The notes under the pieces are model-generated. The model saw nothing but the letters and a program-made list of their open reading frames with translations, ran no database searches and was not told the DNA's origin. A stretch of 64,000 nt of DNA from Pseudoduganella umbonata (GTDB lineage Bacteria; Pseudomonadota; Gammaproteobacteria; Burkholderiales; Burkholderiaceae_D): NCBI RefSeq assembly GCF_014192225.1, contig NZ_JACHXS010000011.1, positions 124,001 through 188,000 of the forward strand, in the 5' to 3' direction. A program made the translations under genes and the position numbers. Positions within the stretch are counted from its first letter, which is position 1, and every line of letters begins with the position of its first letter. Positions 24,719 to 32,550 of the stretch are shown piece after piece.

Positions 24719-25373
24719 AGCCGAGGCCCCGCAGGTTGACGATCTGCACGGACGAACCTATCGCATACAGTTTCTTGCGTAGCCGGTGCATGGCCACGTC
24801 CATGGCGTTCGGTGTGACTGCCTCGCTCAGGCCCCAAGCCGCCGACTCGAGCGCGTTGCGACGCACCGTCTTGCCGCCGGCCTGTACCAGGCCGAGCATG
24901 ATCTGCAGCTCGGCCGGCGCAAGGCTGGCCGATTCGCCGCCACAGTGCATCGTGGCGGCTTCCGGCACGATGCGCAGATCCACGTACGACGGCGTCAGGC
25001 TCTGCATGGCCGCGGGCCGGCGCATCAGCGCCCTCACCCGCGCCACCAGCTCTTCCATGGAAAACGGCTTGACCAGGTAGTCGTCGGCGCCCGACTCGAG
25101 GCCTTCGACGCGGTCATGCAGGGCATTGCGCGCGGTGAGCATGAGGCAGGGAACCAGGTGGCCGGCGTCGCGCAGGCGCCGCACCAGCGACAGCCCGTCA
25201 CCATCGGGCAGGCCCCGGTCGACCACGATCAGGGCATAGGGCGTGTTCTTGAGCGCCAGCCAGGCCGAATCGATGCGGGCGAACAGGTCGGCTTCGATAC
25301 CGGCGGCCGACAGCGCCTTGCCGACCATCAGCGACAGGCGTTCGTGGTCTTCTATGACGGCGATCCGGTTCAT
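24687..25373 (-). CDS. OmpR-family response regulator
   Basis: 228 residues: receiver domain with acidic pocket E8/D9, phospho-acceptor D52 (VVDRGLPDGDG), T in LTARN and K in YLVKPF, then an OmpR/PhoB winged helix (about 130-225; NAMDVAMHRLRKKL, LRGLGYAL). It has the QseB/TctD-like short form. The start MNRIAVIEDH is chosen over one four codons earlier. It overlaps the kinase gene and is 42 bases after the exported hydrolase gene. It probably controls this operon. Confidence 0.94.
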   Translation of the reverse strand: MNRIAVIEDHERLSLMVGKALSAAGIEADLFARIDSAWLALKNTPYALIVVDRGLPDGDGLSLVRRLRDAGHLVPCLMLTARNALHDRVEGLESGADDYLVKPFSMEELVARVRALMRRPAAMQSLTPSYVDLRIVPEAATMHCGGESASLAPAELQIMLGLVQAGGKTVRRNALESAAWGLSEAVTPNAMDVAMHRLRKKLYAIGSSVQIVNLRGLGYALSDLGETR

Positions 25374-25415
25374 GCGGCCTCGCAAGCGGTATGTGGTGGA
25401 TGGATGGCGGTCATG

Positions 25416-26408
25416 CTACACCACCTCAGGCGCTACCACTGAAAAGCGCGCCAGGATGGCGGCATGGCGGCGCTGCCATTCGGCCAGCCCAGGTGCTTCC
25501 TCCTCCAGTGCGTGCCTGACGAAGGCCAGCGACAGGTCACGGGCTGCCGCCTTGACCCGGCCGTTCAGCACCCGGCCGCCGGCGGCACCGCGGTCGGTGA
25601 ACATGCTGTGCGAGCCGCCCTGGAACACGCTCAGCCACTTGCGCGCGCTGCCGGTGGCGTCGAACACGGCCACCCGGTCCTCGGCCGCACTGTAGTAGCC
25701 AGGGATGCGTATGACGTCATCGGTGCAGGTGATGTGCAGGCTGGGCACGGTGACTCCCTGCAGGATCCTGCGCAGCTCGCCTTCGCGATAGAACGGCGGC
25801 GCGGAAATGACGATCGCCGCGCGCACCCGCTCGTCGCGCAGGTCGAGGGGGCGGCCATGGCGCAGTACCTGCGCTCCGCTGGCCAGCAAGGTGGTGTTGG
25901 CCCCGTAGCTGTGCCCGGCCGCGACGATGCGGCCGGCGTCGATGCGCTTGCCCAGTTCGCCGCCCAGCAAAATGTCGAGCGCGAAGCGCAGGTCCTGCGT
26001 GCGCGCGATCGCTTCGCTCTCCCTGGCCGCAGCGCGCAGGCGTTCGACCACGTTGAAGACGTTGCCGCTCCAGAGCTGGCTGTCGCTGCCGACGTGTTGC
26101 ATGTGCAGGCTGGCGATCCCGTTGCCGGCGAAATGCTGGCCGAGCCAGCTGTAACCGTGGCGCGAGCCGCCGATCCCGTGCGAGAACACCACCAGCGGCA
26201 CCGGGCGCACGCCCTGCGGCAGGTAGAGCCGCACCGGTACGCCACGCCGGCGCGGCACGTCGATCCAGTCCATGTCGAGCGTCGTGAAGATCGCGCCTTG
26301 CGCGGGGCTGGCGATAGCGAGCGGCTGCACAGCGCCGGCGAGCACTGCCGCTCCTGCACAACGCAGGAGCTTTCGGCGGCCCAGGTCCGTACCTGACAAC
26401 TTGGTCAT
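25416..26408 (-). CDS. Tat-exported alpha/beta hydrolase
   Basis: 330 residues with a twin-arginine-type leader (GRRKLLRCAGAAVLAGAV, R11-R12). The hydrolase fold has VVFSHGIGGSRHGYSWLG (oxyanion region, HGxGG) and nucleophile elbow GHSYG (S167); the acid and histidine are likely TCTDDVIRI and GGSHSMF. It resembles dienelactone hydrolase / PAF-acetylhydrolase-like esterases. Only 42 bases separate it from the response regulator, so it may be first gene of the mla operon and act on envelope lipids, but the substrate is unproven. Confidence 0.85.
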   Translation of the reverse strand: MTKLSGTDLGRRKLLRCAGAAVLAGAVQPLAIASPAQGAIFTTLDMDWIDVPRRRGVPVRLYLPQGVRPVPLVVFSHGIGGSRHGYSWLGQHFAGNGIASLHMQHVGSDSQLWSGNVFNVVERLRAAARESEAIARTQDLRFALDILLGGELGKRIDAGRIVAAGHSYGANTTLLASGAQVLRHGRPLDLRDERVRAAIVISAPPFYREGELRRILQGVTVPSLHITCTDDVIRIPGYYSAAEDRVAVFDATGSARKWLSVFQGGSHSMFTDRGAAGGRVLNGRVKAAARDLSLAFVRHALEEEAPGLAEWQRRHAAILARFSVVAPEVV

Positions 26409-26452
26409 ACGAATCCGTGAAATAGAGAAACCGCCATAGTGCGGGGCGGAAC

Positions 26453-26470
26453 ATTACCGAATACTTACTG
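26453..26470 (-). promoter_or_regulatory. operator-like 18-mer shared with 18229-18246
   Basis: ATTACCGAATACTTACTG (plus-strand reading) lies 45 bases upstream of the exported hydrolase start, a normal operator position. It matches 16 of 18 bases of the motif before the molybdenum hydroxylase genes. Confidence 0.4.
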
Positions 26471-26524
26471 GGCTGGCATCGCAGCCGTGCTCTTGCGGGA
26501 AGGCCACATGCTCGCTGGTCTCGA

Positions 26525-26775
26525 GCTCCGCGGCTTCGCCGCGTCGCTTTGCGGCGGACCGCCGCCGGCAAGCCGGCATCAGCCGGCGCTTTGAACGGTA
26601 TGAACGAGCGCGCGCCCGCGGCGCGCGAGGCCGTTGAGGCAGAATTTCCGCTGGGCGGGAATTCTGCCTCAACGACAAATGGGCGATTCGGATAGGGCTG
26701 CGCTTGCAAGCGTGCGCCCTTCGAATCTCACACGGAGAGCGCGCAGGCGCTCTCCTCGCTTGCGCCCCGAAAATG
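26525..26775. repeat. structured dispersed repeat, copy B
   Basis: Second copy of the element at 15211-15460, in the same orientation and of nearly the same length. Its stems include CGTTGAGGCAGAATT paired perfectly with its complement, CGCGCGCC-CGC-GGCGCGCG and GAGCGC-GCAG-GCGCTC. It ends 34 bases before the tRNA-Ser gene. The bases TTCGAATCTCAC inside it equal the T-loop and 3' strand of that tRNA but on the opposite strand. Nothing else is seen between 26471 and the tRNA terminator. Confidence 0.8.
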
Positions 26776-26797
26776 AAAAAACCGCCTTGCGGCGGTT
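26771..26797 (-). terminator. terminator of tRNA-Ser
   Basis: AACCGCC-TTGC-GGCGGTT stem; on the minus strand a T-run follows directly. It begins about 12 bases after the tRNA 3' end. Confidence 0.8.
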
Positions 26798-26808
26798 CTT
26801 CATTTTTC

Positions 26809-26898
26809 TGGCGGAAGCGGTGAGATTCGAACTCACGAACGGCTCACACCGTCGGCAGTTTTCAAGACTGCTGCCTTCAACCACTCGGCCACGCTTCC
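26809..26898 (-). tRNA. tRNA-Ser (anticodon TGA)
   Basis: The 90-base gene begins GGAAGCGTGG and ends CCGCTTCCGCCA with encoded CCA. The 7-bp acceptor GGAAGCG/CGCTTCC, the D-arm with GGTTGAAGGC, the anticodon stem-loop GCAGT-CTTGAAA-ACTGC giving TGA, a long serine-type variable arm and the TTCGAAT T-loop are all visible. It reads UCN serine codons, chiefly UCA. Confidence 0.96.
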
Positions 26899-26952
26899 TT
26901 CTGACTTGACGGCAACAAAGTACATGCCGAAGTGCCCCGCATTATACAGAAA

Positions 26953-29016
26953 TCATTCCCCACCGCCAGAGCAAGCAGCCGAAACCACCCACCCCAGTTC
27001 AAGAAGAGACCGCGAAAACTCCGCCGGTGGCAAAGGCCGCGAGTACAGGAAGCCCTGCACCTCGTTGCATCCCGAGCACCGCAGGAACTCCAGCTGTTCC
27101 GCGGTCTCCACGCCCTCGGCAATCACGCGCAGCGACAGTTGCCGTGAAATGCTGATGATCGAACTGGCGATCGCGCAGTCGTTGGCGTCGGCGGGAATGC
27201 CGGTGGTGAACGAGCGGTCGATCTTCAGCGTGTCGATCGGGAAGCGCTTCAGGTACGAGAGGCTGGAGTAGCCGGTGCCGAAATCGTCCAGCGAGAGGGT
27301 GACGCCCAGCGCGGAGATGCGGTCCATGATGGCGATCACCCGGTCGATGTTGTGCATCAGAGTGCTCTCGGTGATTTCCAGCTCCAGCCATTCGGGCTCC
27401 AGGCCGTGGCGCTGCAGCGTTTCGTGCACCCGGTCCGGCAGGGTTGGCGTGAACTCGCGGGCCGAGACGTTGACGGCCAGCCGGATCGGCCGCATGCCGG
27501 CGCGCTTCCACGCCTGCGCCTGCGCGCACACGGCTTCCAGCACCCACTCGCCGACCTGCACCACCAGGCCGGTGGCTTCGGCCAGCGGGATGAAGTCGCC
27601 GGGCGGTATCATGCCGCGCTCGGGATGCAGCCAGCGCACCAGCGCTTCGGCGCCGATGATGCCGCCATCCTCCATCGAGAACTTGGGCTGGTAGTGCAGC
27701 AGCAGCTGGCCGCTGCCGAGGGCCTGCCGCAAGCCGGATTCGATGCGCATGCGTTCGTGCATGCCCTGGTTCATGTCGGAGCTGTAGAACGCCACGCCAT
27801 CCACTTCGGCGCCCTGCTTGGCGCGGTACATGGCGATGTCGGCCTGGCGCAGCAGCGTTTCGGCGTCGAGGCCGTCCTGCGGGTAGACACTGATGCCGAT
27901 CGCGGCGCCCACGCGCAGGTCGTGGCCGTCGATCAGGAACGGCTGCGACAGCGCGGCCAGCAGCTTTTGCGCCACCATGCCCGCTTCGTAATGCTGGGAG
28001 ATCTCGAACAGGCCGACGGCGAATTCGTCGCCGTTCAGGCGCGCCACCACGTCCTGCTCGCGCAGCGTCATGCGGAAGCGTTGCGCCACTTCGCGCAGCA
28101 GCTGGTCGCCGGCCTGGCGGCCCAGCGCGTCGTTGATCAGCTTGAAGCGGTTCAGGTCGATGAACAGCACGCAGCCGTGCGACTTGGTGCGGTGCGCAAC
28201 CGTGAGTGCCTGGTCCACCAGCTTGGTCAGCAGCGTGCGGTTCGGCAGGCCCGTCAGCGCATCGTAATAGGCCAGGTGGTGGATGCGTTCCTCGGCCTGC
28301 TTGCGCTCGGTGATATCGGTGATATAGGCGATCAGGCCGGTCGAGCGGTCGTCGGCGTCGAACAGCGGCGACAGCGACAGGCTGGCCCAGAACACTTCGC
28401 CGGATTTTTTCTTGCGCCGCACTTCCATCAGGCGCCCACCCTGCATCAGGAACGGGTCGTGGAACGTGGCGTCTTCGTCGTCGTACAGGAACAGGATGTT
28501 GCGGCCGACCGCTTCCACGGACGTGTAGCCGAACAGGCGCTCGGCGCCCTTGTTCCAGCTGGTGATGAAGCCGTGCTGGTCCATCGTGATGACCGATTCG
28601 TGGATCTGGTCGAGGATCTGCGCCTGGTGCTGCAGCATCGCTTCCATCTGCGCATAGGCGTGGGTGGAGCGCTGTGCCAGCGAGTGCACGTGCAGCACGC
28701 CGGCCGCCAGCCGGGCCAGGCTTTCCAGGCTGCGGCGCTCGGCCGCACCGCCAATGCCGCCGGCCACTTCGAAACGGCCCAGGTGGCAGCCGTCGTACGC
28801 GATCTCCTGCACCAGCGCATCCGGCGGCGGCGTGCTTGGGGGCGCGGTGTCGGCCGGCACGTAGCGGGCCCACGGGCTATGCGTCACGTCGCCGGCGATG
28901 CGCCCCAGTTCAGCGGCCAGCGCCGGGCCGCGCAGGCGCAGTACGGCGTCGCACAGCGCCGCGCTGCTGTCGAGGTGATCCGTGACGGGGAACGCGGGAG
29001 CCGGACGCAACGACAT
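26953..29016 (-). CDS. PAS-GGDEF(degenerate)-EAL c-di-GMP phosphodiesterase
   Basis: 687 residues. An N-terminal region of about 150 residues is unassigned. A PAS domain follows (about 155-275; HESVITMDQHGFITSWNKGAERLFG), then GGDEF (about 285-440) with LNGDEF in place of GGDEF, then EAL (about 455-680) with intact EAL (GAEALVRW), DDFGTGYSSL and EGVET. It is likely a phosphodiesterase whose GGDEF domain binds GTP or is inert. Start and upstream HDOD stop overlap as TGATG, so translation is coupled. It is cytoplasmic, with no membrane segments. Confidence 0.92.
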   Translation of the reverse strand: MSLRPAPAFPVTDHLDSSAALCDAVLRLRGPALAAELGRIAGDVTHSPWARYVPADTAPPSTPPPDALVQEIAYDGCHLGRFEVAGGIGGAAERRSLESLARLAAGVLHVHSLAQRSTHAYAQMEAMLQHQAQILDQIHESVITMDQHGFITSWNKGAERLFGYTSVEAVGRNILFLYDDEDATFHDPFLMQGGRLMEVRRKKKSGEVFWASLSLSPLFDADDRSTGLIAYITDITERKQAEERIHHLAYYDALTGLPNRTLLTKLVDQALTVAHRTKSHGCVLFIDLNRFKLINDALGRQAGDQLLREVAQRFRMTLREQDVVARLNGDEFAVGLFEISQHYEAGMVAQKLLAALSQPFLIDGHDLRVGAAIGISVYPQDGLDAETLLRQADIAMYRAKQGAEVDGVAFYSSDMNQGMHERMRIESGLRQALGSGQLLLHYQPKFSMEDGGIIGAEALVRWLHPERGMIPPGDFIPLAEATGLVVQVGEWVLEAVCAQAQAWKRAGMRPIRLAVNVSAREFTPTLPDRVHETLQRHGLEPEWLELEITESTLMHNIDRVIAIMDRISALGVTLSLDDFGTGYSSLSYLKRFPIDTLKIDRSFTTGIPADANDCAIASSIISISRQLSLRVIAEGVETAEQLEFLRCSGCNEVQGFLYSRPLPPAEFSRSLLELGWVVSAACSGGGE

Positions 29017-30170
29017 CAAATGGTCCTGCTCACCTGGATTGCCCAGTGCCAGCCGTGCAGCTGGCTGTGCCAGAACTGTTCGGGGGTCAGGCCCAGCGCC
29101 GAGATCGCGGCGGGGTCGGGTACCGGCTGTTCCACCAGCGCCAGCATGGCGCCGAAGAGTCCGGCGCGGTCGAGCAGCGCGCCGACGACGTCCAGGTCCA
29201 GCGTCAGGGCGGCAACGATTTCCGTCATCGGCATCGCCAGCAGTTCGTCGAGCAGCGCGAACACGCCCACCACGAACGCCATGTCTTGCCGGTCGCGGTC
29301 GCCGCCCAGCATCTTGCACAGTGCCTCCATCTGCGCCGCGCGGCGGGCGGCCTCGGGCAGCAGCAGGTTCGGCAGGCCGTCCTGCTGGGGACGGGCATAC
29401 AGCAGCAGTTGCAGCCAGCGCTGCAGCTGGCGCCGGCCCAGCACGTTGATCGCCTGGGTGAAGTTGTGGATCGGGTTGGTGAAGCCGAACGCGGCCGAGT
29501 TGACCAGCTTGAGCAGGTGATACGACAGTGCCGGGTCCTGCTTCAGCACCGATTCCAGCTCGCGCGAGTCGGCATCCTGCGCCAGCAGGCCGAGCAGCGA
29601 CAGCAGGCGCTTGCGCGAGGTGCCGTCGCCGCTGTCGGCCGTGCGGCGGCGTGCGTAGGGGCCGCTGAACCAGCCCATGCCGGCATCGCGGCAAGTGGCG
29701 AAACGGGCGGCGTCCTCGACGTCATGGGCCCAGTGCGGTCCCGGCAGGCTCAGCAAAGACAGCGTGGACGGCAGTCCTTTGCCGCCATGCGCAATGCCGC
29801 GGATGCCCGCCTGCGCGGCATGGAAGCCCGCCTCCCCTTCCACCAGCAGCCGGTAGCCCTGGTCGGCCAGCACGGTGCAATGCTTGCGCGCGGCCGCATC
29901 CTGCAGCGCGGCGGCGGGCACCTGCAGCAGGATGCGGTCGGCCGGCAGCAGCGCCGCCTGCGCCGCATCGAGGGACAGCGGGTTGGCCAGCGAAACGATG
30001 CAGTCGAGGGGCGCGAGGGCGGCTTGCGCGTCGGGCTGGCACAGCAGCGCCAGCAACGAGGCGCACGGCATGGCAGCATCATGCGGCTGGACGGCCAAGG
30101 CGGTCCACTGGTGTCGGCTGTCGGCTACGGCTTCCAGTCCCAGCACGGGGAACAGGTCGGATTGGAACAT
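29016..30170 (-). CDS. degenerate EAL-HDOD domain protein
   Basis: 384 residues. The first 180 resemble a non-catalytic EAL domain of the YuxH type: the barrel outline (LPADRILLQVP, GYRLLVEGE, GMGWFSGPYARRR) is kept but the EAL and DDF motifs are absent. Residues about 185-380 form an HDOD domain (LESVLKQDPALSYHLLKLVNSAAFGF, TQAINVLGRRQLQRWLQLLL). Such pairs act in signalling rather than catalysis. It is coupled by a one-base overlap to the EAL protein downstream, so the two products probably work together. There is nothing notable in the AT-rich gap 30171-30405. Confidence 0.85.
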   Translation of the reverse strand: MFQSDLFPVLGLEAVADSRHQWTALAVQPHDAAMPCASLLALLCQPDAQAALAPLDCIVSLANPLSLDAAQAALLPADRILLQVPAAALQDAAARKHCTVLADQGYRLLVEGEAGFHAAQAGIRGIAHGGKGLPSTLSLLSLPGPHWAHDVEDAARFATCRDAGMGWFSGPYARRRTADSGDGTSRKRLLSLLGLLAQDADSRELESVLKQDPALSYHLLKLVNSAAFGFTNPIHNFTQAINVLGRRQLQRWLQLLLYARPQQDGLPNLLLPEAARRAAQMEALCKMLGGDRDRQDMAFVVGVFALLDELLAMPMTEIVAALTLDLDVVGALLDRAGLFGAMLALVEQPVPDPAAISALGLTPEQFWHSQLHGWHWAIQVSRTI

Positions 30171-30405
30171 CGTCGTCTCGGTGCGGTTGGCGCTTTGTGA
30201 TGCAAGCTAAACGGACAGCAAGCCCTTTGCGCGGGGCAAACCTACCAAATGTTGCGTTCTGAATATTTCAATAAAGCAAAAAGATGCATTCAGGAATATA
30301 TCAGAAAACCACCAATCCACGTACCTGCACAACTGAGAGCAACAAAATGCCCAAGCACGTGTTCATTTCGAACAACAAAATTCAAGTTTCCCTTGTCTGG
30401 CGGCA

Positions 30406-31020
30406 CTACAGGTCGCGGGCCCGCTGGACGGCAAACTTGATCAGCTCGGCCTGCCCTTCGATGCCCAGCTTGCGCTTGATGTTCAGGCGGTGCGTTTCCA
30501 CGGTGCGCACGGAAAGGTCGAGCTCGCGGGCGATCTGCTTGTTCGATTCGCCGTTGGCGATGTGCCGCAGCACTTCCTGCTCGCGGCTCGTCAGCTCGTC
30601 CTGCGCGGGCGCGCGCACCAGCTGGCCGGCCAGCGCCGCGCTGTAATAGATCCCGCCGGACATCACGGTTTCGATCGCCACCACGATATCCTTGCCGGGC
30701 GCATCCTTCAACACGTAGCCGCGGGCGCCTGCCGCCATCGCCTGCGACACGTATTCCTGCTTGTCGTGCATCGACAGGACCAGCACGGCGATCTCCGGGA
30801 ATTGCGCGCGAAAGGCGCCCGTTGCCTCGATGCCGTTGGTACCACGCATATTAATATCCATCAGCACGAGGCCGGGCGCATGCAGGCGCGCCGCCTCCAG
30901 CGCTTCGGCGGCGCTGCCCGCCTCGGCCACCACGTCGAATCCGGGCACGGCTTCGAGCCGGGCCCGCAAACCGTCCCGCACCAGCGGGTGGTCGTCCACC
31001 AGCAGTATCCTGATCGTCAT
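30406..31020 (-). CDS. NarL/LuxR-family response regulator
   Basis: 204 residues: receiver with DDH pocket, phospho-acceptor in LVLMDINMRG and YVLKDA, then a LuxR-type helix-turn-helix (LTSREQEVLRHIANGESNKQIARELDLSVRTVETHRLNIKRKLG). Start at MTIRILLVDDH, one base after the kinase stop (31022), so the two genes are coupled. Together with the kinase it probably controls the divergent cstA genes. Confidence 0.94.
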   Translation of the reverse strand: MTIRILLVDDHPLVRDGLRARLEAVPGFDVVAEAGSAAEALEAARLHAPGLVLMDINMRGTNGIEATGAFRAQFPEIAVLVLSMHDKQEYVSQAMAAGARGYVLKDAPGKDIVVAIETVMSGGIYYSAALAGQLVRAPAQDELTSREQEVLRHIANGESNKQIARELDLSVRTVETHRLNIKRKLGIEGQAELIKFAVQRARDL

Positions 31021-31021
31021 C

Positions 31022-32380
31022 TTACGTTCCGTAATCAATGTGGGCCCGCACCGTGGTGCCGGACGGGGAAGAATCCAGCTCCAGCCGGCCGCCGATCGCC
31101 TCCATCCGCTCCATCATGTTGCGCAAGCCAATGCCACGCTGCGGGTGCCGGGCGATGTCGGCCGGGTCGAAACCCACGCCGTCATCGCCCACCGACAGCG
31201 TCACGCCGTGCGTGCTGCCGGTCAGCGCGACCGCGATGCGGCCCGCGTGCGCGTGGCGTTCGATGTTCGTCAGCGCTTCCTGGGCGATGCGGAACAGCAC
31301 CGTGTTCGCCGTTTCCGGCAGCCGTTCCGTGCTGCCCTCGGCCGCGAACTGCACCGGCATGCCGCTGTTGTGCTGGAATTCCTCGGCCAGGTGGGCCAGC
31401 GCCGGGGCCAGCCCGATATCGTCCAGCACCGCCGGGCGCAGGTTGTGGGAAATGCGGCGCACTTCGCCCAGCACCTTGTTCAGCTGCCCGGCCGTGTGTT
31501 CGAACACGGCCAGCGCCTTCTCCGTTTGCGCCGGCTGGCCGGACAGCCGCTCGATGCCCGCCTCGATCTGCAGCTTGATCGAGACCAGCCACTGGCTGAT
31601 GCCGTCGTGCAGGTCGCGCGACAGGCGCGCGCGCTCCTCTTCCTGCGATTCGACCACGCGCTGGGCCAGCGCCTTGAGCTTCGCGTCGGCCACGCGCGAT
31701 TCGGAAACGTTCAGCGCCAGTCCGGAAAAGCCCACGGCCAGCGCCGACAGGATGGCGATGGCCGCGATCCACAGCATCGTGTTCTGGATATTGCCGCGCT
31801 GCTGCGTGTCGATCCTGGCCAGTGCGCGATCCACGTCGTCCAGGTAAAGGCCGGTGCCCATCATCCAGCCCCAACGCTCCATCGGGATCACGTAACCCAG
31901 TTTCGCCACCTCCTGCCGCGTCGAGGGCTTGACCCACTGGTAGCGTTCCAGTCCGCCGCCGGCGCCGGCCCGCGCCAGCAGGCGCTGGAGCGTGAGGTTG
32001 CCGGCGCTGTCGCGCATCGCGTACAGGTTGCGGCCAACCAGGTCCGGCTGGCGCGGGTGCATCAGGCTGTTGCCCTGCATGTCATAGACGAAGAAATAGC
32101 CGTCGTTGCCGAAGGAGAGCGAGGCCAGGATGCGCTTCGCCTCGTCCTGGGTGGCAGCGTCGGTGCGGCCGGATTCGTACAGGCGCTTTACGGAGTGCGC
32201 GGCCAGCGCCACGTAGTGCTTCAGCTCCGCCTCCTTGCTGGCCAGGTAGGCCTGTTCGATCGCCGCCTTCTGCTGCGTGGCCAACAAGGCCGATTGGTGC
32301 CACACTGCCAGCGCGATGGCGCACAGCGCCAGGATCAGCGGCGTGATCGCGAGGAAGATGACTTTTTGCCGGAGTTTCAT
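31022..32380 (-). CDS. Cache-domain histidine kinase (HisKA_3)
   Basis: 452 residues: membrane helix at about 7-30, a single Cache domain in the periplasm (FGNDGYFFVYDMQGNSLMHP, MERWGWMMGTGLYLDDV), a second membrane helix, then HisKA_3 with phospho-His in SRDLHDGISQWL and an ATPase domain (DDGVGFDPADI, GIGLRNMMERMEAIGG). Cache domains of this type bind small carboxylates or amino acids. Partner of the NarL-type regulator immediately downstream; divergent from cstA with a repeat operator between. Confidence 0.93.
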   Translation of the reverse strand: MKLRQKVIFLAITPLILALCAIALAVWHQSALLATQQKAAIEQAYLASKEAELKHYVALAAHSVKRLYESGRTDAATQDEAKRILASLSFGNDGYFFVYDMQGNSLMHPRQPDLVGRNLYAMRDSAGNLTLQRLLARAGAGGGLERYQWVKPSTRQEVAKLGYVIPMERWGWMMGTGLYLDDVDRALARIDTQQRGNIQNTMLWIAAIAILSALAVGFSGLALNVSESRVADAKLKALAQRVVESQEEERARLSRDLHDGISQWLVSIKLQIEAGIERLSGQPAQTEKALAVFEHTAGQLNKVLGEVRRISHNLRPAVLDDIGLAPALAHLAEEFQHNSGMPVQFAAEGSTERLPETANTVLFRIAQEALTNIERHAHAGRIAVALTGSTHGVTLSVGDDGVGFDPADIARHPQRGIGLRNMMERMEAIGGRLELDSSPSGTTVRAHIDYGT

Positions 32381-32412
32381 GGCGCGATTGTACGTTGCGT
32401 GTGCGCGCCACC

Positions 32413-32447
32413 TTCTACGTAGTACTACGCAGTGGCGCTGCGTAGAA
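32413..32447. promoter_or_regulatory. repeated half-sites between kinase and cstA
   Basis: Three related 10-mers: TTCTACGTAG and TACTACGCAG in direct repeat, then CTGCGTAGAA inverted. CTACGCAG-tggcg-CTGCGTAG is a perfect 8-bp dyad. It sits 33 bases from the kinase start and 103 from cstA, a good place for the adjacent NarL-type regulator to bind. Confidence 0.55.
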
Positions 32448-32550
32448 GTGCGCTTGTGGGAGATATGCAATTGATGAATACTTAATATATAACTGCGATA
32501 AGCTTAACGCGGAATCAACAGTGCGCCCCAGGCGCCAACTTGGAGGAAAC

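Noticed and set aside
26525..26898. Genomic island integrated at tRNA-Ser
   Set aside because: No integrase, no duplicated tRNA 3' end in the same orientation, and ordinary genes on both sides.
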